64,000 bases of DNA from an uncultured Eggerthella sp. (GCA_900542265.1 UQML01000009.1:1-64000), one strand, 5' to 3'; shown: positions 25,485 to 34,668, counted from the first letter of the stretch. Program-made: numbers and translations. The notes: a model not told the origin generated them from the letters alone.

Positions 25485-25503
25485 CATGAAGGGAATTAAG
25501 GCC

Positions 25504-26667
25504 ATGCAGGTTATCCATTGTTTGAACAATATTTCTGAAAAAGGAACCAGTCTTTTTACTGACGAGTACACGCTTTCAGATGATCTTTCTCAAGCTACCG
25601 GAATCCTTGTACGATCAGCCGCTTTGCATGACACTGAATTTCCTGAGCAGTTGCTTTCTATCGCACGTGCAGGTGCGGGCGTAAATAATATTCCTTTGGA
25701 TCGTTGCGCTGAAGAGGGTATTGTTGTTTTTAATACACCAGGCGCAAATGCAAATGCGGTAAAAGAACTCGTCTTATGCGGTTTGCTCCTTGGATCCCGT
25801 GGCATCATTGGTGGTGCTGAGTGGTGCCGTGAAAATGCTGACAATGACAACATTACCAAGGACGCAGAAAAAGCCAAAAAGCAGTTTGGTGGTCATGAAA
25901 TCTTAGGCAAAAAGCTTGGCGTTATTGGTCTGGGTGCTATTGGCGCAATGGTCGCAAATGCAGCTGTTGATTTGGGCATGGATGTGTATGGCTATGATCC
26001 TTATGTTTCAGTAGGTGCCGCATGGCGTATTGATTCAGCAGTCCATCACGTGACCGAGCTCAATGATCTTCTCAAAGAATGTGATTACATCACTATTCAT
26101 GTTCCTGCTGTTGAGGGAACCATCGGCATGATTAACAAAGAGGCTTGTGACATCATGAAAAATGGTGTGGTCTTTTTGAACTTCTCTCGTGAGACTCTCG
26201 TTGATGAAGCTGCAATGGCAGAAGCACTTGAGTCTGGTAAGGTGGCAACATATATCACTGACTTTGCAACGCCTGCTGTCATGAAGATGCCTAACACGAT
26301 TGCTCTTCCTCACCTTGGCGCTTCAACTGAAGAAGCGGAAGAGAATTGCGCTATCATGGCTGTCAATCAGACCATGGACTACCTTGAGAATGGTTCAATC
26401 GTTAATTCTGTGAATTATCCCAACACCCCTTTGAACCCTTGTGTAGGCAATGGTACACGCGTCACTATTTTGCACGAGAATATCCCTAACACTATTTCTA
26501 AATTTGCTGGCTTCTTTGGCGATGTTGATATCAATATCGATAATCTTATTAATGGTGCGCGTGGTAATAATGCTTACACGGTTATTGATTTGGCGGTTCC
26601 TGCTCCTGAAAACACCGTTGAGGCGCTTTCAGCTGTTTCCGGCGTTCGCCTGGTTCGTATTCTCTAA
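25504..26667 (+). CDS. serA: D-3-phosphoglycerate dehydrogenase
   Basis: This enzyme catalyses the first step of serine synthesis, oxidising 3-phosphoglycerate to 3-phosphohydroxypyruvate with NAD. The protein is about 387 residues. The Rossmann signature GVIGLGAIGAMVANAAVDLG is followed by ADF-equivalent residues, with catalytic-region segments NFSRETLVDE and ALPHLGASTEEAEENCA. A C-terminal ACT-like domain starts near TRVTILHENIPNTISKF. An ATG at 25486 is in frame, but the start at 25504 follows AAGGGAATTAAGG. It has its own leader with a hairpin. Confidence 0.93.
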   Translation: MQVIHCLNNISEKGTSLFTDEYTLSDDLSQATGILVRSAALHDTEFPEQLLSIARAGAGVNNIPLDRCAEEGIVVFNTPGANANAVKELVLCGLLLGSRGIIGGAEWCRENADNDNITKDAEKAKKQFGGHEILGKKLGVIGLGAIGAMVANAAVDLGMDVYGYDPYVSVGAAWRIDSAVHHVTELNDLLKECDYITIHVPAVEGTIGMINKEACDIMKNGVVFLNFSRETLVDEAAMAEALESGKVATYITDFATPAVMKMPNTIALPHLGASTEEAEENCAIMAVNQTMDYLENGSIVNSVNYPNTPLNPCVGNGTRVTILHENIPNTISKFAGFFGDVDINIDNLINGARGNNAYTVIDLAVPAPENTVEALSAVSGVRLVRIL

Positions 26668-26736
26668 AAGCTGGCAAAGGAACACGTTAAAATTTCTGAA
26701 GCTGAACATAAAATTGAATGTAAAGCAGAGTGTAAG

Positions 26737-26765
26737 GGGCGTCATTCTCGAAAGAGATGGCGCCC
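26737..26765. terminator. hairpin between convergent serA and engB
   Basis: GGGCGTCAT-T-CTC pairs with GAGATGGCGCCC around a GAAA tetraloop, giving a 12-bp stem with one bulge. It reaches the engB stop codon and could serve both converging transcripts, although neither side has a long U-tract. Confidence 0.5.
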
Positions 26766-27346
26766 TATTGACAGGCTTTCTCAATGGCTGAGCGAATCTT
26801 GTCCATGCCAGTTCCTTTTTCAGCTGAGCAGGGAATGATTTCTATATCGGTTGGCAAGTTGAGTTGTTTGCGCAGAGCAGCTACTGATTTAGTAATCTGA
26901 TTATTAGAGAGTTTGTCTGCTTTGGTGAGCGCAATAATGAAGGGCATATTGCAGGCGCGCAAAAACTCAACCATTTGCACATCGAGGTCAGTTGCAGGAT
27001 GACGAATGTCAATCAGCGAGATGACCAAGGCATAGAAGCGATACTGGTCAAAGTAACCATTAATCATTTCTGACCAGCGCCCTTTTTCAGATTTAGCTAC
27101 TTTTGCATAGCCATACCCGGGCAGATCAACAAAATCAATCTCGTCATTGCCAAAAAAATTAACGGTAGAGGTTTTGCCAGGTTTAGAAGAGACATAAGCA
27201 AGCGCTTTGCGATTAAAGAGCTTATTAATAAGAGATGATTTTCCTACGTTTGAACGACCAACAAAGGAAACCTCAGGCAGGGTAGAAGCGGGAATTTGAC
27301 TTGAAGTACCATAGGCTCCTTTAAAGGAGACATTATTAGAGTTCAT
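26765..27346 (-). CDS. engB: ribosome biogenesis GTP-binding protein YsxC/EngB
   Basis: This is an essential small GTPase that acts in large-subunit ribosome assembly. It has about 193 residues, with G1 GRSNVGKSS, G2 KPGKTSTVNFF, G3 DLPGYGYAKV and G4 TKADK. A GTG two codons upstream (27352) is possible, but the ATG after AGAGG was chosen. It is monocistronic and convergent with serA. Confidence 0.95.
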   Translation of the reverse strand: MNSNNVSFKGAYGTSSQIPASTLPEVSFVGRSNVGKSSLINKLFNRKALAYVSSKPGKTSTVNFFGNDEIDFVDLPGYGYAKVAKSEKGRWSEMINGYFDQYRFYALVISLIDIRHPATDLDVQMVEFLRACNMPFIIALTKADKLSNNQITKSVAALRKQLNLPTDIEIIPCSAEKGTGMDKIRSAIEKACQ

Positions 27347-27383
27347 AGACACCTCTATCCTTCTTATTGGATTTACGAGTACT

Positions 27384-27419
27384 GTTAAAACCCGGAAACA
27401 AGTTAAAAACCGGAAACAA
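27384..27419 (-). repeat. 18-bp direct repeat upstream of engB
   Basis: Two units (gttaaaacccggaaacaa and gttaaaaaccggaaacaa) lie head to tail about 40 bp before the engB start. The remaining intergenic region to 27594 is AT-rich, with scattered aaacaata words. Confidence 0.7.
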
Positions 27420-27594
27420 CATAATGGCAGAATGGAAGACGTACTGCAAAGTAAACGGTAAGAGCATTACCCTATAGCTATGCGTAAATCAAAACAATTG
27501 TGCAAATATATTCAAAACAATACATGTTGAGAATATTGTAAACAATACGCGTTATATGAGCTATGTAGTCGGGCGGTTAGAGTTAGAGTAACAC

Positions 27595-28770
27595 ATGGAT
27601 ATCACCTGGATTCAACAAATACAGGATTACTTTGGTAGAGTCATTGGTAATCCAACTCTTTCGAGTGTCATTATGGCGCTTGTGCTTGCTTGTATCACTA
27701 TCATCATTGCGCGTATCTGCGTCAACATGATTCGCAAATATTTAGAGCATCAAGATAGCACGCTTGCAGAGAGTTCTTTTTATGTCACGGTAGTGCGCAT
27801 CGTGGTGTGGGGGCTTGGTGCGTGCATTATATTAGACACCTGTTTTCACGTTAATATGTCTGCGATCATTGCTGCTCTTGGTGTTGGCGGCATTGCTATT
27901 TCTTTGGGCTTTCAAGACACCCTATCTAATCTTTTTGGTGGTGCTGCAATCACGCTTACTAAGATGGTTAAACCGGGCGATAACATCCAAGTTAGCGGCT
28001 ATTCCAATGTCTATGGTGTTGTGCAAGATATCCAGTGGCGTCAAACCACCATTGTTAACGATGAAAATACCATCGTGGTACCCAATTCCGTTCTTTCTAA
28101 AAACCCTGTAGTTCATCTCATGCCCGAGCAAGAACTTGAAATTCCTATACTTCTTGCTGACGTTGATGATATCGATGGGATAACAAGCGATATGGTGAAA
28201 GCTGCTAAGCAATCGTGTCGCGGTATTGCGAATGTCATTGGTGAACCGCAAGTGCTCTACACCAGTATTGGAGAACATGGCGTTAATGGATCAATTGTTG
28301 TCCAAATTGATAATCCCAATAAAGAAGATGTTGCAACTGATGCGATCGTGCGCGCTATTGCGCCTTTTGCTAAAAAGGGGATGCAGGCTGAGTCGCTTCC
28401 ACATTCTCATGAACTACTGACGCTTGCTGCTCAAGATCAACATCATGAAGCGTCGGGTATTCTTGCAAAAGTGTCCGCTTCGGTTCCTGATACCATTGCA
28501 GGCACTGTCGTTAATCCAGCGCCGTTGTCTGCTGATCCTGCATCAACTCAAGATTCAACAAACGCAAGCGCGCCAGCTGTGTCTACAAACACAACCGCAG
28601 GTACAAGCGCGCCAGCTGTGTCTACAAACACAAGCGCGCCAGCTGTGTCTACAAACACAACCGCAGGTACAACAGCTACGTTAAATTCTGCTCCTGCTGC
28701 GCCTGAAAATACGTCAGACAAACAGACGCCAGCCACCTCATCGCCAAAAGAAAGTTCTAAGAAATCCTAA
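27595..28770 (+). CDS. MscS-family mechanosensitive ion channel
   Basis: This 391-residue membrane channel opens on membrane tension to release solutes. Three N-terminal helices are present. The third includes the pore-type Gly/Ala pattern IIAALGVGGIAISLGFQDTLSN, followed by the MscS beta domain (VKPGDNIQVSGYSNVYGVVQ, then DIQWRQTTIVNDENTIVVPN). The C-terminal about 100 residues are Ala/Ser/Thr-rich, encoded by tandem repeats, and are not part of the channel fold. Confidence 0.92.
   Translation: MDITWIQQIQDYFGRVIGNPTLSSVIMALVLACITIIIARICVNMIRKYLEHQDSTLAESSFYVTVVRIVVWGLGACIILDTCFHVNMSAIIAALGVGGIAISLGFQDTLSNLFGGAAITLTKMVKPGDNIQVSGYSNVYGVVQDIQWRQTTIVNDENTIVVPNSVLSKNPVVHLMPEQELEIPILLADVDDIDGITSDMVKAAKQSCRGIANVIGEPQVLYTSIGEHGVNGSIVVQIDNPNKEDVATDAIVRAIAPFAKKGMQAESLPHSHELLTLAAQDQHHEASGILAKVSASVPDTIAGTVVNPAPLSADPASTQDSTNASAPAVSTNTTAGTSAPAVSTNTSAPAVSTNTTAGTTATLNSAPAAPENTSDKQTPATSSPKESSKKS
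28567..28674 (+). repeat. 27-bp tandem repeats in the mscS-like gene tail
   Basis: Three copies start at 28567, 28606 and 28633. They encode SAPAVSTNT blocks, two of which are followed by a 12-bp TAGT-coding insert. The repeats lie in the Ala/Ser/Thr-rich C-terminus. Confidence 0.85.
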
Positions 28771-28851
28771 GCCGCAGTAAAACCACATCGTAAAACCATG
28801 TAGTAAAACATCAAAACGTAACAATTCCGCTCTATGGTTGTAGGGCAGGTT

Positions 28852-28899
28852 TGCTATGATAGAAAAGCTATTGTCAACCCGTGCGCAACTATGCGCACG
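28852..28899 (+). promoter_or_regulatory. gatCAB promoter and leader hairpin
   Basis: An extended -10 TGCTATGAT is at 28852-28860. About 20 bases on, CGTGCGCA-ACTA-TGCGCACG (28880-28899) forms a perfect 8-bp stem with a four-base loop at the start of the leader. No U-tract follows, so it may stabilise the mRNA rather than terminate it. Confidence 0.5.
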
Positions 28900-28998
28900 A
28901 CGAATAAAGACAATCATGCAAAACCAAGAAAATACTGTCTACCCTAAACGCTAAAGGGCTAATCATTAAGGGTCAATTACTAAAGGAGAGTTTTCTCA

Positions 28999-29307
28999 AT
29001 GACGCAGTATTTAACCGAATCTGATGTGCGCCGCATTGCGACGTATGCGCGCATCGGCTTAACCGAGGACGAAGTTGGGGAGATGACAACGGATCTCAAC
29101 AACATTATCGAGAGCCTCAAACCTATCACTGAATATAATCTTGAGGGTGTAGAGCCGACCTTTCATCCTATTGGCGGACTTGTGAATGTGATGCGCGATG
29201 ACACCGAGCAGGAAAGCTTCACGCAAAAAGTCGCACTCGAAAATGCTCCTAAGCAGCAAGATGGCTGTTTTTTGATTCCGTCTATTTTAGGTGGAGGTGA
29301 TCAGTAG
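28999..29307 (+). CDS. gatC: Asp-tRNA(Asn)/Glu-tRNA(Gln) amidotransferase subunit C
   Basis: This is the small clamp subunit of the GatCAB amidotransferase, which amidates misacylated Glu-tRNA(Gln) and Asp-tRNA(Asn). The protein is 102 residues, with LTESDVRRIATYARIGLTED and the C-terminal wrap. AAAGGAGAG precedes the ATG. The stop overlaps the GTG start of gatA (TAGTG). Confidence 0.94.
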   Translation: MTQYLTESDVRRIATYARIGLTEDEVGEMTTDLNNIIESLKPITEYNLEGVEPTFHPIGGLVNVMRDDTEQESFTQKVALENAPKQQDGCFLIPSILGGGDQ

Positions 29308-30815
29308 TGAGCGTGCAAACAGCGCAGCCTTTTGCCACGCAATCGGTTGCTGAGATCCAAGCTGGCCTTAAAGCGGGTGAGTATTCCGCGAAAGAAATTG
29401 TTGATCAGAGCCTCGAGCGTATTGAAACACTTGATCCTTCGATTCATGCCTTTCTTGAGGTGACCGCTGATGCGGCCTATGAACAAGCAAAGCGTGTCGA
29501 TGAGGCGCTTGCTCAGGGAACTTTTGATGAGCTTGGGTGTCTTGCTGGCGTACCGGTGGCGTTCAAGGACAATATGAACATGGTAGGCACCCATACTACC
29601 TGTTCTTCTAATATGCTTGCCAACTATGTGTCTCCCTATACGGCAACGTGTGTCGAGCGCATGATTGCGGCAGGCGCACTTCCTTTAGGAAAACTCAACA
29701 TGGATGAGTTTGCGTTTGGCTCTTCTACTGAGACCTCCGCATTTGGGCCAACCAACAATCCTTGGGATACTACGCGCGTCCCGGGTGGATCATCTGGTGG
29801 ATCGGCAGCGGCAGTGGCAGCAGGTCTTGCCACTATTACACTGGGCTCAGATACCGGCGGTTCTATTAGACAGCCTGCGAGCTTTTGTGGCGTTGTGGGC
29901 ATGAAACCAACCTATGGTGTGGTAAGCCGCTATGGCGTTGTTGCTTTTGGCTCTTCCCTTGATCAGGTGGGCCCTTTTAGCCGCTGTGTGCGTGATACTG
30001 CACTTGCCATGAACGCGCTTGCTGGTCCTGGTCATGATCCACATGACTGCACATCACAAAAAGTGACGACTGATTTTCTTGCAAATCTAGGCGATGGGGT
30101 TGCCGGCATGAAGCTTGGTGTGGTTCCTGCTTTTATGGAAGCGCAAGGGTTGCAAGCTGAGGTTAAAGAAAAGATAGAAGAAGTACTTGCTCACTTAAAA
30201 GAGCAGGGAGCAGAAATTGTAGAAGTTGATCTTCCTAATGCGGCAGCAGCCATGAGTGCTTATTACGTACTTGGTCCCTGTGAGGCATTTTCTAACCTCG
30301 CTCGTTTTGACTCGGTTCGTTATGGATATTGTGAGCCAGGTTGTAAAGAGCTGGGTGTTCAGTATGAGAAGTCGCGTTCAGCGGGCTTTGGCCCTGAGGC
30401 ACGCCGTCGTATTATGCTTGGTAGTTATTTGCTTTCAGCAGGCGTCTATGACAAGTACTATTATCCTGCCCAACAGGTTCGTACCTTAATTACGCAAGAC
30501 TATGTCAATGCTTACAAGTCTGTTGATTGTATTATTGCTCCGGTAAGCCCACGCACTGCCTTTATGTTTGGTGAAATTTCAGATCCTGCAGAAATGTATC
30601 TTTCTGATATGTTTACCATCTCCATTAACATTGCGGGTAATGGTGGTATGAGCGTGCCGGTTGGATTGGGAGCCCAAAGTGGTCTTCCAGTTGGCGTGCA
30701 ACTCATCGCCCCTGCCTTTAAAGATGAAAATATGCTGCGCGTAGCACAAGCGCTCGAGAACGTGTACGGTGCTGCTCCTGTTGCGCCTGACTTTGTGGGA
30801 AAGGAAGGTGCGTAA
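29307..30815 (+). CDS. gatA: Asp-tRNA(Asn)/Glu-tRNA(Gln) amidotransferase subunit A
   Basis: This is the glutaminase/amidase subunit, which releases ammonia from glutamine for transamidation. It has 502 residues and the amidase signature with catalytic K87 (VAFKDNM), S162 (GGSSGGS) and nucleophile S186 (GSDTGGSIRQP). Translation starts at GTG, overlapping the gatC stop, with GGTGGAGGTG just upstream, and gatB follows 3 bp after its end. All three subunits are therefore made from one message. Confidence 0.96.
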   Translation: MSVQTAQPFATQSVAEIQAGLKAGEYSAKEIVDQSLERIETLDPSIHAFLEVTADAAYEQAKRVDEALAQGTFDELGCLAGVPVAFKDNMNMVGTHTTCSSNMLANYVSPYTATCVERMIAAGALPLGKLNMDEFAFGSSTETSAFGPTNNPWDTTRVPGGSSGGSAAAVAAGLATITLGSDTGGSIRQPASFCGVVGMKPTYGVVSRYGVVAFGSSLDQVGPFSRCVRDTALAMNALAGPGHDPHDCTSQKVTTDFLANLGDGVAGMKLGVVPAFMEAQGLQAEVKEKIEEVLAHLKEQGAEIVEVDLPNAAAAMSAYYVLGPCEAFSNLARFDSVRYGYCEPGCKELGVQYEKSRSAGFGPEARRRIMLGSYLLSAGVYDKYYYPAQQVRTLITQDYVNAYKSVDCIIAPVSPRTAFMFGEISDPAEMYLSDMFTISINIAGNGGMSVPVGLGAQSGLPVGVQLIAPAFKDENMLRVAQALENVYGAAPVAPDFVGKEGA

Positions 30816-30818
30816 ATC

Positions 30819-32393
30819 ATGCGTAAGCTTGAAGAGGTTTTACAAGATTGGGAAGCTGTTATTGGTCTTGAGGTTCATGCTGAGCTCACTACGCTTGAGA
30901 CCAAGATGTTTTGTGGTTGCAAGCTTGAGTTTGGTGCTGATCCCAATACGCACACCTGCCCGGTATGCTTAGGCCTTCCCGGTGCTCTTCCCGTGCCCAA
31001 CAAGGCGGCTATCGAGTCTATTGTGCTTGCGGGTCTTGCTACCAATTGCGACATTGAACCCTACTCGATGTTCTATCGCAAAAACTATATGTATCCTGAC
31101 ATGGCCAAAAATTTCCAAACAACCCAAGGTCCGGTTGCCTTTTGCATGCGCGGCCATCTTGATTTGGAAATGGACGGGGCACCTGCTAAAGAGCGCGTTG
31201 AGGTGGCTTCACTTGAGCCAGGTGATACGCAAGGCAATGTCACTAAAACCGAGGATGGCTATGTGGCTCATGTGGGTATCGAGCGCATTCATATGGAAGA
31301 GGATGCCGGCAAGATGAATCACATTGGCGGCGGAGAAGGGCGTATTGCAGGTGCTACCCATTCGCTCGTTGATTACAATCGTGCTGGTACGCCTTTGATT
31401 GAGTTGGTTACTTTGCCCGAGTTGCGCACTCCTGAAGAAGCGCGTGCGTTTATGCAGAAGCTGCGTCAGATCTATTTGGCGATAGGTATCTCTGACTGTT
31501 CTATGGAAGAGGGCTCACTGCGTTGTGATGGTAATGTGTCCTTGCGTCGTCGCGGTGAAACTAAGTTGGGCACCAAAACGGAACTCAAAAACATTAACTC
31601 ATTCAAGTCGCTCCATGATGGTTTGGCATATGAGATTTGTCGTCAAGCTGAGGTGCTGGAAGAAGGCGGCGTCATCTATCAAGAAACGCGCCACTGGGAT
31701 CCGAGCGCTAAGCGCACGATTGTCATGCGCGTTAAAGAGACGGCCGATGATTACCGTTTGTTCCCTGAGTCTGATCTCGCGCCGTATCATCTTTCAGATG
31801 AGTTTGTTGAAAATGTACGCAAAAAACTTCCTGAGCTGCCTGACCAAAAAGCCAAGCGTTTTGAATCTGAATTTGGTTTGTCGGCTTATGACGCTCGTCA
31901 TTTGGTTGAGCATCGCACAACGGCTAACTTCTTTGAAGCATGCATGAACACCGAGCAAGGTGCGCAGTTTGTGAAGCCCATCGCCAACTTGATTATTAAT
32001 GACGTGGCTGCCTATCTGAATGCGCATCCTGAGATCACCACGCTTGATCAGACGGCGCTCACGCCTGAGCGCGCGGTTGCACTTGTTGAGCTTATGCAAA
32101 AGGACACCATTTCGTCCAAGCAGGGCAAAGAGGTGTTCGCAGCTATCCTTGATGAGGATAAGGATCCTAAAGCAATCATTGCCGAGCGCGGTATGGAGCA
32201 GGTAAGTGATACCGGTGCTATCGAAGGTGTTATCGATGGGGTCCTGGCGGCATTCCCTGATAAGGTTGAGCAATACAAAGGCGGTAAGACCGGTTTGTTG
32301 GGCTTTTTCGTGGGTCAATGCATGAAAGAAATGAAAGGCCAAGGTAACCCTAAGGTTATCAATGAGCTTCTGAGTAAAAAACTAGGGGAATAA
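30819..32393 (+). CDS. gatB: Asp-tRNA(Asn)/Glu-tRNA(Gln) amidotransferase subunit B
   Basis: This subunit activates the tRNA-bound Glu or Asp with ATP and binds the tRNA. The protein is 524 residues. It has the GatB signature VIGLEVHAELTTLETKMFCG and the Zn-type cysteines CGC...CPVC. The kinase core includes YPDMAKNFQTTQ. The C-terminal helical YqeY-like tail ends in MKEMKGQGNPKVINELLSKK. Length and motifs are normal. Confidence 0.96.
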   Translation: MRKLEEVLQDWEAVIGLEVHAELTTLETKMFCGCKLEFGADPNTHTCPVCLGLPGALPVPNKAAIESIVLAGLATNCDIEPYSMFYRKNYMYPDMAKNFQTTQGPVAFCMRGHLDLEMDGAPAKERVEVASLEPGDTQGNVTKTEDGYVAHVGIERIHMEEDAGKMNHIGGGEGRIAGATHSLVDYNRAGTPLIELVTLPELRTPEEARAFMQKLRQIYLAIGISDCSMEEGSLRCDGNVSLRRRGETKLGTKTELKNINSFKSLHDGLAYEICRQAEVLEEGGVIYQETRHWDPSAKRTIVMRVKETADDYRLFPESDLAPYHLSDEFVENVRKKLPELPDQKAKRFESEFGLSAYDARHLVEHRTTANFFEACMNTEQGAQFVKPIANLIINDVAAYLNAHPEITTLDQTALTPERAVALVELMQKDTISSKQGKEVFAAILDEDKDPKAIIAERGMEQVSDTGAIEGVIDGVLAAFPDKVEQYKGGKTGLLGFFVGQCMKEMKGQGNPKVINELLSKKLGE

Positions 32394-32431
32394 CCTGATA
32401 GACTCATTATTGTTTGTAAGTAAGGCAAAAA

Positions 32432-32527
32432 CCATTGACGTGTAGAAACCACTGACGTGCAGAAGCTGCTAACGTGTAGAAATTGCTGCCGTGTAGAAAT
32501 TGCTGCCGTGTAGAAACCATCGACGTA
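32432..32527 (+). repeat. 17-bp tandem repeat (5.6 copies) before the NSS transporter
   Basis: The units follow the pattern (c/t)(c/t)(a/g)(c/t)(t/c)g(a/c)cgtgtagaaa, for example ttgctgccgtgtagaaa at 32483 and 32500. The array occupies most of the leader between gatB and the transporter and ends at a mini-ORF. Confidence 0.9.
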
Positions 32528-32547
32528 TGAGCAAGTTTAACCTATGA
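32527..32547 (+). other. six-codon mini-ORF overlapping the transporter start
   Basis: ATG AGC AAG TTT AAC CTA TGA encodes MSKFNL, and its stop overlaps the ATG of the transporter gene. The transporter itself has no visible ribosome-binding site. The arrangement could provide coupled initiation, but the mini-ORF also lacks a clear ribosome-binding site. Confidence 0.3.
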
Positions 32548-33980
32548 GTAAGTCCCTTTATAAGCATGACGATTCCGAGAGCCGAGAAGGGTTTTCAACC
32601 CGACTCGGTTTTCTCTTGATTGCTGCAGGATGCGCTATTGGCCTTGGTAATATTTGGCGTTTTCCTTTTATTGTCGGTCAGTATGGTGGCGCCGCATTCG
32701 TACTTCTTATTATTCTTTTTCTTGTTGTGCTGGGGTTACCGCTTTTGATTATGGAGTTTGCGGTTGGGCGTGCAAGTCATCGCTCGGTCGCGCGCTCTTT
32801 TGATGCCCTTGAGCCACGCCACACTAAGTGGCATTGGTTTAAATGGTTTGCGCTTGCGGGCAATTATATGCTCATGATGTTCTATACCACGGTGTGTGGT
32901 TGGATGGTTGCCTATCTCTTTAAAATGGGATCGGGCGCGTGTGCCCCTGGAGCAGACATCCCTGCGGTTTTTTCGACCATGACAAGCGATCCTACCGAGA
33001 TGCTTGGATGGATGGCGCTGGTAACGGTGGCTGGATTTGCGGTGTGTGCTCTCGGTGTGCAAAAAGGCGTTGAGCGCATTACTAAATACATGATGGCAGC
33101 ACTGTTTGTTCTCATGGTCATCTTGTGTATCCACTCTTTTACCCTCGAAGGAGGGCAAGCGGGCATCGAATTCTATCTGATGCCTGATTTCGATAAGCTT
33201 TTCAATAACCCTGATGCGTCATTGGCAGAAATCGTCTTTGCGGCAATGAGTCAAGCGTTTTTCATGCTTTCCATAGGCGTGGGTTCTATGTCTATTTTTG
33301 GTAGCTATATCGGTCGCGATCATGCGCTTACCGGCGAAGCCATTCGCATTGCTGGTCTTGATACGCTGGTGGCACTTTTGGCGGGTTTGATTATTTTTCC
33401 TGCCTGCTTTGCTTTTAATGTACCCCCTAGTTCTGGTCCTGATCTTGTGTTTCTTACGCTTCCCTATGTATTTCAGCAAATGCCGATGGGCCAGGTGTGG
33501 GGTACTATCTTTTTCTTGTGCCTTGCGTGTGCGGCACTCTCAACGGTGATTGCAGTATTTGAAAACATTCTGCGTTTTTCAATGGACGAGTGGAATATCA
33601 ATCGTAAGAAGGCCGTTCTCTACAATGGCCCTTTGTTGCTTTTGCTTTCAATCCCTTGTGTTCTTGGCTTTAATGTCTGGTCGGGTTTTGAGGTGCCTGG
33701 TATTGGCAATATTCAATCGTTGGAAGATTTTTTAGTCTCGAACAACTTCTTGTCCCTGGGAGCATTGGTATTTGTGCTTTTTTGCACCACCAAAAAAGGT
33801 TGGGGTTGGAAGAATTTCTTGGAAGAGGCCAATAAAGGGACGGGTATGAAGTTCCCTAAAATTCTTTATGGGTGGACGCGCTTTGGTGTGCCTGTTTTGA
33901 TTATTGTCGTTTTTGTTATGGGCTGGGCGCCGACTATTGCTTACTGGATTGGAATGGGATCGCCGCAGCTTGCTATTTAG
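32544..33980 (+). CDS. sodium-dependent transporter, NSS/SNF family
   Basis: This 478-residue symporter is related to LeuT and takes up an amino acid or similar solute with sodium. TM1 carries the family hallmark GCAIGLGNIWRFPF, with the unwound Gly-Asn region. About 11 further helices follow, including the TM6-type GVGSMSIFGSYIG. No soluble domain is present. The substrate cannot be read from sequence. No ribosome-binding site is seen, and the leader contains 17-bp repeats. Confidence 0.92.
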   Translation: MSKSLYKHDDSESREGFSTRLGFLLIAAGCAIGLGNIWRFPFIVGQYGGAAFVLLIILFLVVLGLPLLIMEFAVGRASHRSVARSFDALEPRHTKWHWFKWFALAGNYMLMMFYTTVCGWMVAYLFKMGSGACAPGADIPAVFSTMTSDPTEMLGWMALVTVAGFAVCALGVQKGVERITKYMMAALFVLMVILCIHSFTLEGGQAGIEFYLMPDFDKLFNNPDASLAEIVFAAMSQAFFMLSIGVGSMSIFGSYIGRDHALTGEAIRIAGLDTLVALLAGLIIFPACFAFNVPPSSGPDLVFLTLPYVFQQMPMGQVWGTIFFLCLACAALSTVIAVFENILRFSMDEWNINRKKAVLYNGPLLLLLSIPCVLGFNVWSGFEVPGIGNIQSLEDFLVSNNFLSLGALVFVLFCTTKKGWGWKNFLEEANKGTGMKFPKILYGWTRFGVPVLIIVVFVMGWAPTIAYWIGMGSPQLAI

Positions 33981-34069
33981 CCTACTCGTGTGCTTGCCTG
34001 TGCGATGAATGGCTTGTTTGGGTATGTGTATTTATTAACGGTAAGAATGATTTTTCTTTTTTGAGGGCA

Positions 34070-34174
34070 TTTTTGACGAGATTGGACTTTCTGCGAGGGT
34101 CGCGTTCTTAAGTAGCCCCATCACAAGCATAAAAAAGAACTGAAATTCTCACACAAAGTACCAGTTTTGTCACG
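34070..34174. repeat. dispersed inverted-repeat element, copy C
   Basis: The left end TTTTTGACGAGATTGGACTT (continuing TCTGCGAG) is at 34070-34097. The inverted right end at 34148-34174 reads CGTGACAAAACTGGTACTTT on the opposite strand. Its size (105 bp) is almost identical to copy A. The surrounding gap 33981-34668 otherwise holds only the rubrerythrin terminator, and no convincing gene. Confidence 0.7.
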
Positions 34175-34553
34175 TTATTAGACACGTGTTACATAAAAGC
34201 TCCGCTTCAGTAGAACGAGGTAGTTGGGCAGGCTCGCTAAAAGTCTTATCTTGTCACGCGAGGCGCTAAAAACACAAAAAGAGCACGCCCGTACTTCATA
34301 TTGTCTCGTGCTGGCCAGTTTCTACCTGGCTCAAACCTTGTTCATACCTCGAGAAAAAAGTTTCGACGCAACATTGCATAAAATGCGGGATTCGAATTTT
34401 GAGAGACCGCATCATCAAGGAGGCGCAGAGGGGTTTCTTGGTGAACAGTACATTGTGCGATATGCTGTGTTTTTGAAAAAAAACATGGTATGAGCTGGGA
34501 ATATATAACCATACAAGGGTGATTGTTCTAACGTCTTGCTGACTTGAGCATAT

Positions 34554-34596
34554 AAAAAAGCGGATCAATCTCATCATGGCGATGGGTTGATCCGCT
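34554..34596 (-). terminator. intrinsic terminator of rubrerythrin
   Basis: On the minus strand AGCGGATCAA pairs with TTGATCCGCT around an 18-base loop and is followed by TTTTTTA. The loop contains the over-represented CCCATCGC octamer. It lies about 70 bases after the rubrerythrin stop. Confidence 0.85.
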
Positions 34597-34668
34597 CAGT
34601 GTTTTATTCGAAGCGCTGCAAGTTTATGGAGCGCTCAACTAGGAGTGCTCAACGCGGCGCGCACGCGT

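Noticed and set aside
25435..25503. T-box or known riboswitch in front of serA
   Set aside because: No T-box core (GGTGGNACCGCG) or recognised aptamer sequence is present; only a hairpin with a T-run.
34224..34493. 89-codon open frame in the gap before rubrerythrin
   Set aside because: It has no ribosome-binding site, no recognisable domain and biased composition; the gap is better explained by an inverted-repeat element and a terminator.
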